The notes beneath the pieces are model-generated. The model searched no databases and was not told the DNA's origin. It was given only the letters and a program-made list of their open reading frames with translations. Position numbers and translations under genes: made by a program. This document shows, one piece after another, positions 49,953 through 61,170 of a stretch of DNA of 64,000 nucleotides (position 1 is its first letter; each line of letters begins with the position of its first letter). The stretch is from Sipunculus nudus (Eukaryota > Annelida > Sipuncula > Golfingiida > Sipunculidae), in the NCBI GenBank assembly GCA_026874595.1, contig CM049310.1, positions 43,219,558 through 43,283,557 of the forward strand, in the 5' to 3' direction.

Positions 49953-51502
49953 CTGAGAAAAAACAGAGAAAAAAAACGCATTTAAACGGGTGTTAACTAA
50001 TTAACTACTGCCATTTTTTCTTTTGGGGAGAACTATTGTCGTAACATTCAATTTCCATCAGATAGAGGAATAATTAATTAAATTGTGGAATTTTTTATCC
50101 AACAAATATGGTTTTATAATCAGCAGGATTCAAGAATAAAAGTATATATAAACACAACCTTTTAGGCAACGACAAGCTTGTTTACAAGATGTATAAATTA
50201 ATAACATTGCAGCGCATTAGAATATGACATTTATTAGTGTTACACCTTGAAACCAAATAAAGGCACTGAATACAGCCCCTGGCCAAATGTTTATTTTATT
50301 TTTTTCCGCAAAAGTGTAAACCCCTGCACGTTCAGAAAAAAAACGACACAAGGGAAGAATTCGTATTAACAAGCATAGTGCAAAGTAGTTGACTTTGAGA
50401 TTATATTGTTTTTGTTGAGTTTCTTTCAGTTTTATATGGGGCAAAAAATATCTGATTCATAAGATGATATATATATATATATATATGTTCATGCCTTTAT
50501 GAGAAGAGATGGTGTATGCAAATATTCAAATGCCAAATTTATCTGATGCGAGGTTGAAGGTTTGTCGGTTCCCTCTGCGCAGTTGGCTGCATATAAGCTA
50601 ATAATATTAGCTTCAGTATGTAATAAGAAGTGTCAGTATTATACGTAGTAGCTTCTAACAAGAACCAGGCGGGTATGACAGGGCAACTCCGCAGTCAATA
50701 CCCGCTGCGCTGTTGATAGGGTGGTCGTTACTGGATTGGTGACTACATGTATAGCCCGTAGATTCATACACGACAATGGTCGATTCTAGATCGAAATGTA
50801 CCATATGCCGAGAATTCATTGTTTATGTACAAATGGAATAGAATATTAGTCTGGGTGTCCTTTGTGTATTTGCCCGTATATGTTTGTCACCAACTGAGAA
50901 GTCGACGCGTGAATGACTGTGAAGGTAATTATTGAGAAACTAATTATTATTGAACTAATTAAAATAAGGGAAATTTTAATTTGAGTTAATAATAAATTTT
51001 CATTGCATGTTCAAAAAGGGCCAAGGGCAATGACCACCCGCAGAAAACACGACCACTGATATAATATTATTTTCATAAAAAAAAAACACGAACAATCTTC
51101 TGAAATCTATGGTTAAAATCGAGGTTATAGAAGTATGGAGGTCACGAAAATAATTATGGGAATCGTAAATTTGTGGGGGTTTTTTTCGCATCATATGACA
51201 TAGGCCACTGTTATCGCATTAAATTTACGATCAACATATAAAAACAATAAACACAAAAATATAAACTTCAGTGGTCAGTGCGTTGGACTATTTATATACG
51301 TCATATAGATGTTTACGAGGGAGAGTACTTGGAAAAATATAATTTCAAGTAAACCTTATACCCTATCGTAAATACTAGTCAGCATATATCCCTCAAAAGG
51401 GAATATAGGCAAAGGGAACTTTATGCAGTAAATTCCCTTCTTCTATGTCCAGGTACTGAAATTATGTCATACTATAATATGGAAGGTGAATCACAATATA
51501 TA

Positions 51503-51552
<50 letters not shown>

Positions 51553-53853
51553 TACTTTCCAATGTATTTGATTTCTTTAGACAAATTTGTATATTTGAAG
51601 ATTCTTATAAGCTTGTAAAAACAAGACAATGTATCAAACCAATGGAACAGGAGATATATAGGGAAAGTTAACATGTGTAGGGACAATGTGATCACACATC
51701 CTCCCTACATTATAAACATGTCATTAAACATGCATACATAGAGACGTGTGTCACTAATAACGCTGACATTACATGTAGCTGAATGTTTTTCACCACCCTA
51801 CGTTTGTATCCCTAACAACAGAGGAATTAAGTATTTATACATCATTTAATATCCCAAAAAAGTGCTTAATTTAACTCCATACTTAAAAGGCCAGAAAAAA
51901 GTTATTTCATTTTGTGTAATTTATTTTCTCACTTTTATTTTAATAATTGTATATAATTTATATAAATATCATTTACTGCAGAGTAAAATTATAAATGGAT
52001 CACGCAACCACTGTGAAGACATTGTTCAACCGATATCAGTGAGTTTAGAAATCTTTAACAAATGGCTATTGCGGGTCATGTGTCCACCTTAAATGATTGC
52101 AAGGTCTATAAAAGTCACGCACATGCAATATTTGTGCAAAAGTGTATTAGGTAGCTGGTTTAATAAATTTTCTTTTAAAAATTCCTGAAGAAAATAATGT
52201 TAAATAATAAATAATAATAAGTATTTGATGCTCTAAAAGTGTATGCACCTTGTTTTACGTTTGCAGACAGATCAACCTGAAATTCCTTAAGGCATGAGAA
52301 TTTTTAAAAATTTAAATAATTTTAAAAACTTCTTAGAAAGAATGTTACCATATGCGAATAATGATTTCTCCAAGAAACGGGCGTCAGTAATTGTATCCTC
52401 GTTCCAAATATTGGTCGGGCGGGATATTACATTAGATCTTACGCTCCGTTTGAGAAGCATGCAGCCTTAACATAAACTATAACCAATTAAGTACATCGTA
52501 TCCGTCCTTGGAACGTGCCACAAAAATCAAAATGACTACAGCTGAGAGCATCTCTATCTTGGAGCCAACCAATGTTTGCCAAGGCATTTACTGCTGATCA
52601 TATTCGGCAGACAGATTTCCCTTTTCTACAAAATGACCCTACCCCTGAAGGGGACGATAGATCGAATTCATTAAACGCCTCTGTGATCGAGCTCGGGGGA
52701 GGGCTAACAGGAAATGTAAATTTAAAATGATTTAGAAAACGTAGTGAGCACAGCTTATCTTTCAAGGGTGTTAAACTACTTAATGAAACATGAAAATGAA
52801 ATATGAAAGTCCTGTCGCTATGCGATGGTGGTACGCCGAAGAGATATTGAACTCTTCGAGTATACGAATTGAGAGGGGGCTATTCCACCAAGTATCCTGG
52901 CTTAATTTTGCGATACATTAATTTCGGACTGACTTGTCGCTCACTAAGTGGACCTTCCTATTTCCTCTCAGATTAAGTGGGTGTTTGGGTGTCCTTAATT
53001 AGGTTGTGGAGTTATGGCCGAGGAGCGCGTGGACGAGGGTACGTATTGATTAGACTGGAGAGGCTAATGCGATACAACGACCGCGATGGGGGTGTTCGGT
53101 TACACGATCCCATCTTCCTCTGACGAAGACTTGTGTCCTTCGCAAAACTGGACTTATCACGTAGCAAGGTGAAGATAATGTTTCAAGCCTGCGCAGGCTA
53201 AGACAGCATCAATGTATAATATGGTTATTTAGTGTATATATCAAAGTAATCAGATTTTCCTAATCTATGAATTCGTCATTTCTTAATGGTTTAGATCTCG
53301 CAATTCAAGCTACGTATAATCTGCATACAATGGATTATTGTAATATGTAATTGTTGAAAAAGCCTGAATCATACCTTATCTTATTCATAGTTACTTTAAC
53401 TTGATTATTCATTCTTAATCATCCAATGATTTGCCAGTTTAATGCAATGAATTAAAAACCGGAAGTATGTAGTATACACGGAATGAATGCATATATAGAT
53501 TGTCAAGGAACAGGAGCTCTAATATATTAATTGATGCTGGTAGAGTCGACTAGAACAGGAGAGTTGCGTTTTGTATAGAAAAGAGAGGGGAACAGAATAT
53601 GATCTTTAAATATATTTGTAAAACAAAACCCTGAAATAACCTATCTTCCCTAGCTCGTGATATCTGAATCAATATCAACTGGTGTTCCTTATATAAAGAA
53701 ACTAACTTCTGTCTGAGCTGAAGTCCCACAAATGAGAGCCGCACAGATGAATGGAATGCTCAGCGTTTGGAGTCACTGGAGGTATCTTCCAGGATATACG
53801 GGAAGTTGACTAATTTCATATACTTCTGCCCAACTGGAACACATTACCGAACC
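49953..53853 (+). other. Cav2 intron 1, middle part
   Basis: AT-rich. TA microsatellites lie at about 50467-50487 and 51497-51548. A GC-richer patch at 52840-53180 has TAATTAGG and two TAAGTGG strings but no supported exon. Confidence 0.55.
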
Positions 53854-53861
53854 ATTTCCAC

Positions 53862-54277
53862 TCGGGCTGTAACACTACAGTATCTCACGATGCGATACGT
53901 ATCTCGATACTTTTCTCACGACTCGATACAATATACGATACATATGTAATAATATTAGAAATTATATATTCCATGTAGAATTGTCCCTTGTACAGAGAAG
54001 TGTAAGTAAGTTAACTCTTAAATGAAAGTTATTTTTATACCATAAATTAATTTGTTTTACAAATGGTAAGCCAAGCAGATGCCGTTTAACTCGATGTTTA
54101 CCAATGACGTTTTACCTTTGCTGTCTTGCATGGTGCTGAGAGACTATATTTAAATTTAGGGCACCAGTTTCCGTCGGATGATAAATACCGTGAATGTATC
54201 GATACAAGGACATCTTACGTTACCGATTCGATATTGAACTTTACATCGCGTTGCATGGTTGAATCATTACAGCCCTA
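53862..54277. mobile_element. Non-autonomous hAT-type transposon (MITE), 416 bp
   Basis: The left end is TCGGGCTGTAAC and the right end, inverted, is TAGGGCTGTAATG, giving short imperfect terminal inverted repeats. The element is flanked by a perfect 8-bp direct repeat ATTTCCAC at 53854-53861 and 54278-54285. Eight-base target duplications and GGGCTGTAA ends are typical of hAT elements. The interior has many CGATAC and ATCGAT strings, also usual for these MITEs. No transposase is encoded, so it depends on an enzyme made elsewhere. Confidence 0.85.
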
Positions 54278-54285
54278 ATTTCCAC

Positions 54286-54650
54286 GTGACGTAACGCGCT
54301 TCTGCTGGCTGTTTTGGGGGCCTGATACATGTTTTCGCTACACTCCGGTAATTAAGTCTTCGGTGGAGACTGGTTTTCTGAAGGGCTGGCTGAGCTGGTT
54401 GACCACCTGAGGACGCATCCTGTATACAATCCATGTAGTGCGTTATCGATTTGTGGCGGTACCTCTGGCAGGTGGTGTTCCCCGTGTAGCGGCACCCCTA
54501 GCTGACGTGGTGCTGTGATTGAATTTCGCACAGGCTGACAGTGTCCTCTCAGCTGACGAGCGATCCAGCTTACACCAAGCCATGAGCACGCCACAACTGC
54601 GGACGGTGCATGGTTGTTCCACACATTAACGTAGCGTTAGTCTGTCGATA
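54286..54650. other. GC-rich block, open on both strands
   Basis: The minus strand is open for 90 codons (54624-54352). On the plus strand a shorter frame (about 54356-54503) reads protein-like, for example DWFSEGLAELVDHLR, right after TAATTAAG. The two readings conflict and neither has strong splice sites. It may be an old transposon or exon fragment. Confidence 0.25.
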
Positions 54651-56279
54651 ATACAATACTTGGCAACTGTATGCATCTAGTTATTTCTACATATCTTTAA
54701 AAAGTATGATTAAGCTGCAGTTTCGCAGTTAAAAGCATATATTTCATCCATTTTGATTATCTTTCGGCCTTTATAATCCGTTTCACAGTGGCCCGTTGAA
54801 ATCTGGCGATATTCTCTTTAGCTTAATATAATCACATAATTTGACACGAAAGCTCATGAAGGAAAAAAAAAAGGCTTAATTTGATATGTAAAATTACATA
54901 ACAAAATCCAACATATATATGTTGTGACCTTCTGTTTCTTGTGAATCTTCTGGTCAAGTGACAACAGCCTCACTTTGACAAATTACATTCTTCAGAACAT
55001 TTATGACACCCTACAACCAGTCAGCAACTTTTAAATGTAGTTGTTTGCGCATCTGACCAGTCACCTTAGCCGTCATCGGTTTGGCGGGTTCTTGTTATTA
55101 AAGTATAGACTGTATATTGTTTTTAATGCATAACTAAATTACTTTTTCCAGGTATGGGTTTGGTTCCATTCTAGTTAATTAGGACTATACGTCGTTCCCC
55201 CCTTGCAGCTTACTTAAGGGATCTCATCTGTGAATTCAAGAAAAGATGAACAAATTTCAATGGCAACCCCACTGTGGAACAGATTTTAGTCATTCCCACT
55301 ATATATATTTTGCTTTTCACAATATATGATTTGGTTCTTCGGCAGAATCAAAGCCGGCTTTTGGAGTGAATGCAGTAACGACAAGTTAAAACACGAACAA
55401 TACATGACTGGTCGATTCTCTGTAAGGCTTGGGTCTCCGTTTTACTTTAGGGTTGGCAAGGGGGTGGGATATGACACAGATTACATATTTCAGGCTAATT
55501 AACTTAAATGTTCCTGAAACACTTTTCAGATCTATGAAGATTGGATATACATTGCACATGTAGACTGCAAGAAAAATCATTTATGCCCTGAAATAAGGAA
55601 ATGTTTTTCTTTATTTCATGGACTAGGGTATTTGGGTTCACGTATGGTATAATATATTTATGAACCGCCGCACATAAGTTGTTTTAGAACAGCGTGGGCA
55701 TTGCGTGGGCATATATATTTATAAATAAACAGCTCACGCTTATTCTTTTGAATTGGTCAATCTCGCTTTTTCGTGTTGCGCCTGGGAGGACCGTGAATAG
55801 GTCGACCCTCGTATAGATAAGTCGACCTTACATTCTATTATTCAAACAGATGTCTGTATCCAATAGATCATCAAGCCTCGTGTCTGGATTTGCCATGCTA
55901 AGTTTTTCCCAGCAGACCCTTGGGTACCGGACTGGGCGGAACCAATGCTCAAATGTTGTGTTCTAGGTATAAAAGGCTCTCCAGACTTACTGGGTACAAT
56001 ACACGGGCACCTGCTGGTATCCCACGCCACTCTCCCGTGGTGAAGGAGCCATACGGTTAACGGTCTGGGCGACTTGCATATTTAATGCCATGGAATATTT
56101 TAGGTCTTTGCAACATGGCACAGACTGTGGGAGGGTGTCCTCCTCGTAACAGACAATCTATCGATTGTGGAGCATCTTGGAATATCCCAGTTCGCCCGTT
56201 CACAAGATCAAATAATCCGAGCAGAACGCCAGCACCAGAATATATAGACAAGTATAGCGAAGGACATGGGAACTAGTAC
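54651..56279 (+). other. Cav2 intron 1, no exon supported
   Basis: Contains the second ratchet-like site at 55151 and short frames at 55842-56276 that are open on both strands and not assignable. Confidence 0.5.
55139..55157 (+). other. Ratchet-like AG|GT site (possible recursive splice point)
   Basis: TTACTTTTTCCAG followed directly by GTATGG places acceptor and donor back to back at 55151|55152. Confidence 0.3.
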
Positions 56280-56289
56280 CTTTTGTGCA

Positions 56290-57393
56290 TATAGTAAATG
56301 TATAATATTATATATCAGTAGTGAACGATGATATCGTATAAAAACAATGTGTATGAATTCATCGGAATATTGAATGGTGAAATAATGTACTAAAAACATG
56401 ATCAGATCAGTTATATCTGATAAATGCACAGGTTGTCGCAAATAGCCCTTCATAACATGGATAAATAGTATTTATAAATGCGAACGTGTACTAAGAATTT
56501 ATATAATTTAAAACGTAAAAGTGATAAAAAAGGTTTAAAAACGTAAAATAATTTACAATTCCTTCAGAGTTTAATATTTCCTTGAAAATGAGAAAAAAAT
56601 TGGACTTCTCGGAATTAAGTAGCGAGTCTGTTCCAGTGAAAAGCTTTCAAGTGTGAAAATAAGGTTTAGTAATGTCCTGTTTGGTTTCGGGAGTACGAAA
56701 TTGCCCCTATAGGCCTCTCTCGTTGCATATCTATGACCATAATGTGTTAAATTCAGACAGTTAATAAAGGAGTGTGGAGCTATTCTATGATAACATTTGA
56801 ATACGAGTATAGTAACAGAAAGTAACAGTTACGTGTATCCACTGTCATCCAGTTCAATTGAGTTATGAGATCAACTGAAGATATCTATTTATCATATATT
56901 TTTGTTGCAATTCTAGCCGCACGCCATTGATTTTTTTTTTGCACTCGGAGAACATTGCCTTTCGAACAGCTTCCCCAAACGGTCAGACAGTAGTCAATCT
57001 GACGTTGTACTAAAGGATTAATATGTATAAGGCACGTAAAGAACGATATAATGTACAAAAACAAACACATGGTTGGAAAAGTTGATATAACGTACAAAAA
57101 CATAATTAGGGAATGGTGAAGAAGGCGGTGACAAAAATATATAACTCGCATTTGGTATAGGGATAGTCAGTGACGGGTCAATGAAAATAAATTAAGAATG
57201 GTGAATCATGAAGTTGTAAATATAATAAGAATAGTGAACGATATAATGCATTTATAAAGTGATATGACTGATATATTATAGGATTAGTGATTTATAATGT
57301 TATTTGCAGATCGTGACGTAATGTATAGAAAGAATAATGAACCAATACTGTGAAGCACTATTCATATAAAACATTCATATTATAAGCCATTTC

Positions 57394-57438
<45 letters not shown>

Positions 57439-57700
57439 ATTTATTATAATTTTGATAGTGAAACTAAATATCCGCAAGAGATAACCATGAAAGATGTGAA
57501 TATCATATGTGGATATCATAAGAACAGTGATTATGGTATAAAATGTAATTCTAATGATAAACTAATATATAAAGGCCATGCATATCATGCGTTTATTAAA
57601 GGGTAAAAAAAATATGCATATAATGAAATAATATCGGGGTGTATATAATAGGAACACTGGAGCTGTTTTAATATACATGTATCAAGAATAATGAAAATTG
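56290..57700. repeat. Decayed tandem array
   Basis: Variants of GAATAGTGAACGATATAATG followed by TACAAAAAC recur (near 56322, 56372, 57039, 57079, 57112, 57197 and 57229) with spacings of about 33-50 bases in the best part. A LINE fragment interrupts it at 56885-57025, and a TA microsatellite lies at 57397-57437. Confidence 0.5.
56885..57025 (-). pseudogene. Non-LTR retrotransposon reverse transcriptase fragment
   Basis: The minus-strand translation QIDYCLTVWGSCSKGNVLRV then QKK..WRAARIAT matches the C-terminal part of LINE reverse transcriptases (jockey/RTE-like), where IDYC..VWG and QNRAARI are characteristic. Only about 45 residues remain. An A-rich slip lies between the two motifs, and the catalytic palm domain is absent, so this is a dead fragment. 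Upstream residues in the same frame are AT-rich and unrelated. Confidence 0.75.
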
Positions 57701-58008
57701 ATATACACAGTGAACATTAAGACTGGGAGTTTAGAATGTGTGTGTAGATTTTCTTTATTTATAAGTACTCGTGTGATTTTTATAACTCTTCGTGATTTTT
57801 GGAATACACGTGTAATTTTAAAATGCAGAAGCTAAGCAGAAATTTTTAAACAAAACGACATACGCTTTTAAAGATGGTCAGTCTGAAGAGTCAGCCTATT
57901 AGATTATTTTGATGTCAGGTTATTGACCATGCTTGCAGTATTGTGTACAGAGAATTTTAATGAGAATCAAAATTCTTCAGGAACCTGCATGGCACCTTAC
58001 GTGACACA

Positions 58009-58380
58009 CTGCGCAGAATCGGACTCACAATAGTACGACTCTGTTGGTTAGGGTTTGTGGGCGAATAAATCTGACCCCCACAATGCACCACGGCTACTGT
58101 CATACACCAGCGGCGTCTATCGGTAAAAAATATCGTGAAAATGGTTGTTCGTTCAAATGCAGGATTAGAATAGTTTCAAGGCAAATTACATAAACATGGG
58201 TGTTTTTCGAAATACTTTCAAGGAATAAGTAATATTTAGTAAGCCTACGCATGTGAAATATAAAAAGATGACGTTTCCTTGAAATGAAACAAGTTTCCTT
58301 GAAATGAAACAAATTTTGATTTCGAAGTTTGACAGTTGATACAAGTGGTCCCGGCCGTCCCACAGTGCCTTGCATGAAGA
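58009..58380. repeat. Dispersed repeat family X, copy 2
   Basis: Collinear with 10620-10975. This copy has an extra tandem GTTTCCTTGAAATGAAACAA duplication near 58274-58312. TGGCACCTT occurs on both flanks (about 57990 and 58420), too far from the edges to be called a target duplication. Confidence 0.85.
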
Positions 58381-58539
58381 GGTTCTATTCGTTTCGAGAA
58401 GAAAGGCAGAAGGTTGGCGTGGCACCTTGCTGGGTGATTGAATGATTTAGTGTATTTGAGCACGAGTTAAGTGGCTACTACAGGTCTGTTCGCCTGCCGT
58501 CTTAAGTCGTATAAAACCGTGAATTAAGACAGGATTACC

Positions 58540-59500
58540 AGAGGTATGTACCTTGTAGGTGGTGGGAACTAATCATGGAGACCTTGATCAATACAACTTA
58601 CTGTCAGCGGCTTAGTGCTAGGTCCATTAGCGGCTTAATACCCGGCCCACCTCCTGAACCAGGCCCGGGAAGCTATTTTAATTAGCCTTATGCAATTTTC
58701 ACAAATCGTTGCTGCCCATATGTCTTTGGTATTGTAACAATAGGTGTGACATATGACTGGGTATAAATTAACAGTCATTATGCTATTAGACAGTAGCACT
58801 TTAACCATGAGCTCTTGTGAACGTAAATCAATTAACAGAAAGCAATGTTAATGCACCCTATTCAATTGCTGCAAGCAGCAAAACGGCTCTCTTCTGAAGC
58901 AGCCCCCGGACAGAGAGCGCATGGCACACAATACGCACGGGGACCATGAATTTTCAATGCCTTGGCAGAGCCGCTCCGCGTTTCCTGGAAATAAACCAGC
59001 AGCTAATATAATCCACCAGGCCCTCGTACCAATACCTCTGCTAGTTGCAATGGCGCTCAGAAATCAAACGCTTAGGGCCCAGGGTTGAACTACCACGCAG
59101 CTCGATAAAATTCTCAAATATCACGGCCATCACAGGGTGCAGGCACGACGCCCCTGTTCTACAGTTTCCATGGTAACCGGAGGCGTGGACACGAGGCGCA
59201 ACCATTACCGCCAAGAGATGATATTCCCGCATTCTCTACCTATAGACAATAAACCTAAATATATCATCAATCACCCTCAGCAATAACATGTTAACACCTG
59301 TCGCCAATATTGAACGCGGTATTTTTTATGGCTGATTGATGATAGAGTGACGTTTGTTTTGGCGGGGGACACCCGGCCAGGCTCGTCGATTGGTTTATGT
59401 ACACCGTGTGCCGCGCATTCCATGAGGCAAAACTGTAACCCGGCAGACATGGGACCAACAGACTAGCTGGTCCTGTAGACAGGAATATCACAATTTACCA
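58540..59500. promoter_or_regulatory. GC-richer non-repetitive block, possible intronic enhancer
   Basis: About 1 kb near 50% GC in an AT-rich intron, without tandem repeats. Contains homeodomain/PBX-like TGATTGATGAT (59330) and ATCAATCA (near 59263), TTAATTAGCC and ATGCAATTT. Open frames on the minus strand have no splice support. Function is inferred only. Confidence 0.25.
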
Positions 59501-59652
59501 TTAAGCGCATATATGTACATCTGTGTGACTGTTTTCAACTTGAATCAGATCAGAAAAAGTGCAATTATCCCGAGGTACAACCCAGAAACTAATTATTTTA
59601 TCATATGCAGTTTATTGGTCATGTACAGGGTCATACTGTAAAACAACATTGA

Positions 59653-59801
59653 GTGTGTATATATATATATTGTTACGAAGACAAATTTTTCAGGGGCAAA
59701 ATACTGGGCCGATCCGAGATTCGAACCCATAACGGTGGCGCACAAGTCCGGTGTACCAACCGCTTCGCTAGACAGTTTGGTCCGCTTTTATGTCATGCCG
59801 T

Positions 59802-59815
<14 letters not shown>
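59653..59815 (-). mobile_element. tRNA-headed SINE in a TA tract
   Basis: On the minus strand TAGCGAAGCGG (59770-59760) fits the pol III A-box TRGCNNAGYGG exactly. GGTTCGAATC (59727-59718) fits the B-box, with 32 bases between them, as in tRNA genes and tRNA-derived SINEs. The arms do not fold into a full cloverleaf and no intact acceptor stem is seen, so it is not called a tRNA gene. Flanks are ATATTGTTACG and CGTAACAATAT, inverted with respect to each other. Confidence 0.6.

Positions 59816-59863
<48 letters not shown>
59804..59863. repeat. TA microsatellite
   Basis: Alternating T and A on the right flank of the SINE. Confidence 0.95.
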
Positions 59864-59868
<5 letters not shown>

Positions 59869-60924
59869 CAGCAGGAACTTTCTAAATTCATTTATAATGA
59901 CTAATATTTATTGTCCATAAAAGGCTTACGTTTCATAATAGGTCCAACAGTAAATATATCACACCAATGGTACACGCTATCAAATAGCAAATGCAGTGAC
60001 AGCATGCAAGCTACTGGAACCCAGCTATCTTCCTGCATGAATTAACATACATTCTGGTTTACTCCATTAGTCCACACAGGATCAGGTCTGTCCTTAAAAG
60101 AATATCACAATAATATTCCACGTTTGCCACGCTTTTCTCATCTCTCTTGTTAACATCGACTGTGTTACCACCCGGCATTGTCACTTTTCCGACATTAATA
60201 AAGTGCCACTTGATTTTTACTATATTTTTGTCACAATTGTCCACATTATTGGCTCTTTCTTAACATTCAGGTACACAAGTGACTGCCGTTTATCTTTATC
60301 GTTTACAAAAATGCAAATAATTGAAAAAAAACTATAATACCCTTTTAGTAAGAGAAAATTACATATCCTCTCAGACTAAAGCCAGCAAATTGAAATTATT
60401 TGCCCAAGTCGAACTCCATCTTCTATGTTTCTTTGCGTGGAAACTGGCACAAATTACGTGCCTCTTTTCTATATACATAATCACATTCCCTTGCTCAGGT
60501 TAAACACCAGACGAAATGAAATATGCGATTTTCAGTTTTGTTAAAAAAAATAGATACCTGATTAAAGCAGATTAGATGACATCGAATTACATAAATATAT
60601 AATAAAAATGGCAAAGAACAATCAAAACAGCACAGCTGTTGACTTTACTATAGAATGGTATCGAATGTAACATCTCATTTTGTGATTGCCCACACATTTT
60701 CAGTGGCGTGAATGTGTCACATGATATGAGTATACTAGGCATCTGACGCCGCAGTTTCATGACGCCTGCATGGCGTCGTCTGTCAAGGACGGTCCTTTAA
60801 TGGGTGACCGCATTCCTTGTGTTTTAGGCCACTTTTTTCATATCTAATTATAGGTCTACTTTGTTATTGAGTCTGCAGCGTATATTTGATAACAAAGCTG
60901 CCGAGAGAAGCTTGGATATGGGCA

Positions 60925-61170
60925 TAGGACATCAAATACAAACACAGTATATATTGAATGCAAACACAGAACATCAAATATTAACACATTTAAATCAATT
61001 ACAAAACCAAATTAAATTACAAGACATATTCTTCTCAATATAAGAGACATTAAATAGGCCTAAACAAACACAGATTCAAGTACAGGGCATACAAGCTAAT
61101 ACCTATCCATATAAAGGACAATAAATACAAGCACAAATTCACATAAAGACCTACAGAACATAAATAAATG
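60925..61170. repeat. Degenerate CA-rich tandem array
   Basis: Diverged units like GGACATCAAATACAAACACA recur about every 30-40 bases. The plus strand is strongly rich in A and C, poor in G. Confidence 0.5.

Noticed and set aside
53014-53039. ATG with eight codons (MAEERVDE) followed by GTACGT
   Set aside because: Would end in phase 1 and lies downstream of the Cav2 exon. Likely chance.
59690-59800. A functional tRNA gene
   Set aside because: Only the internal promoter boxes match. The arms and acceptor stem do not pair, and the element sits in a transposon-like context.
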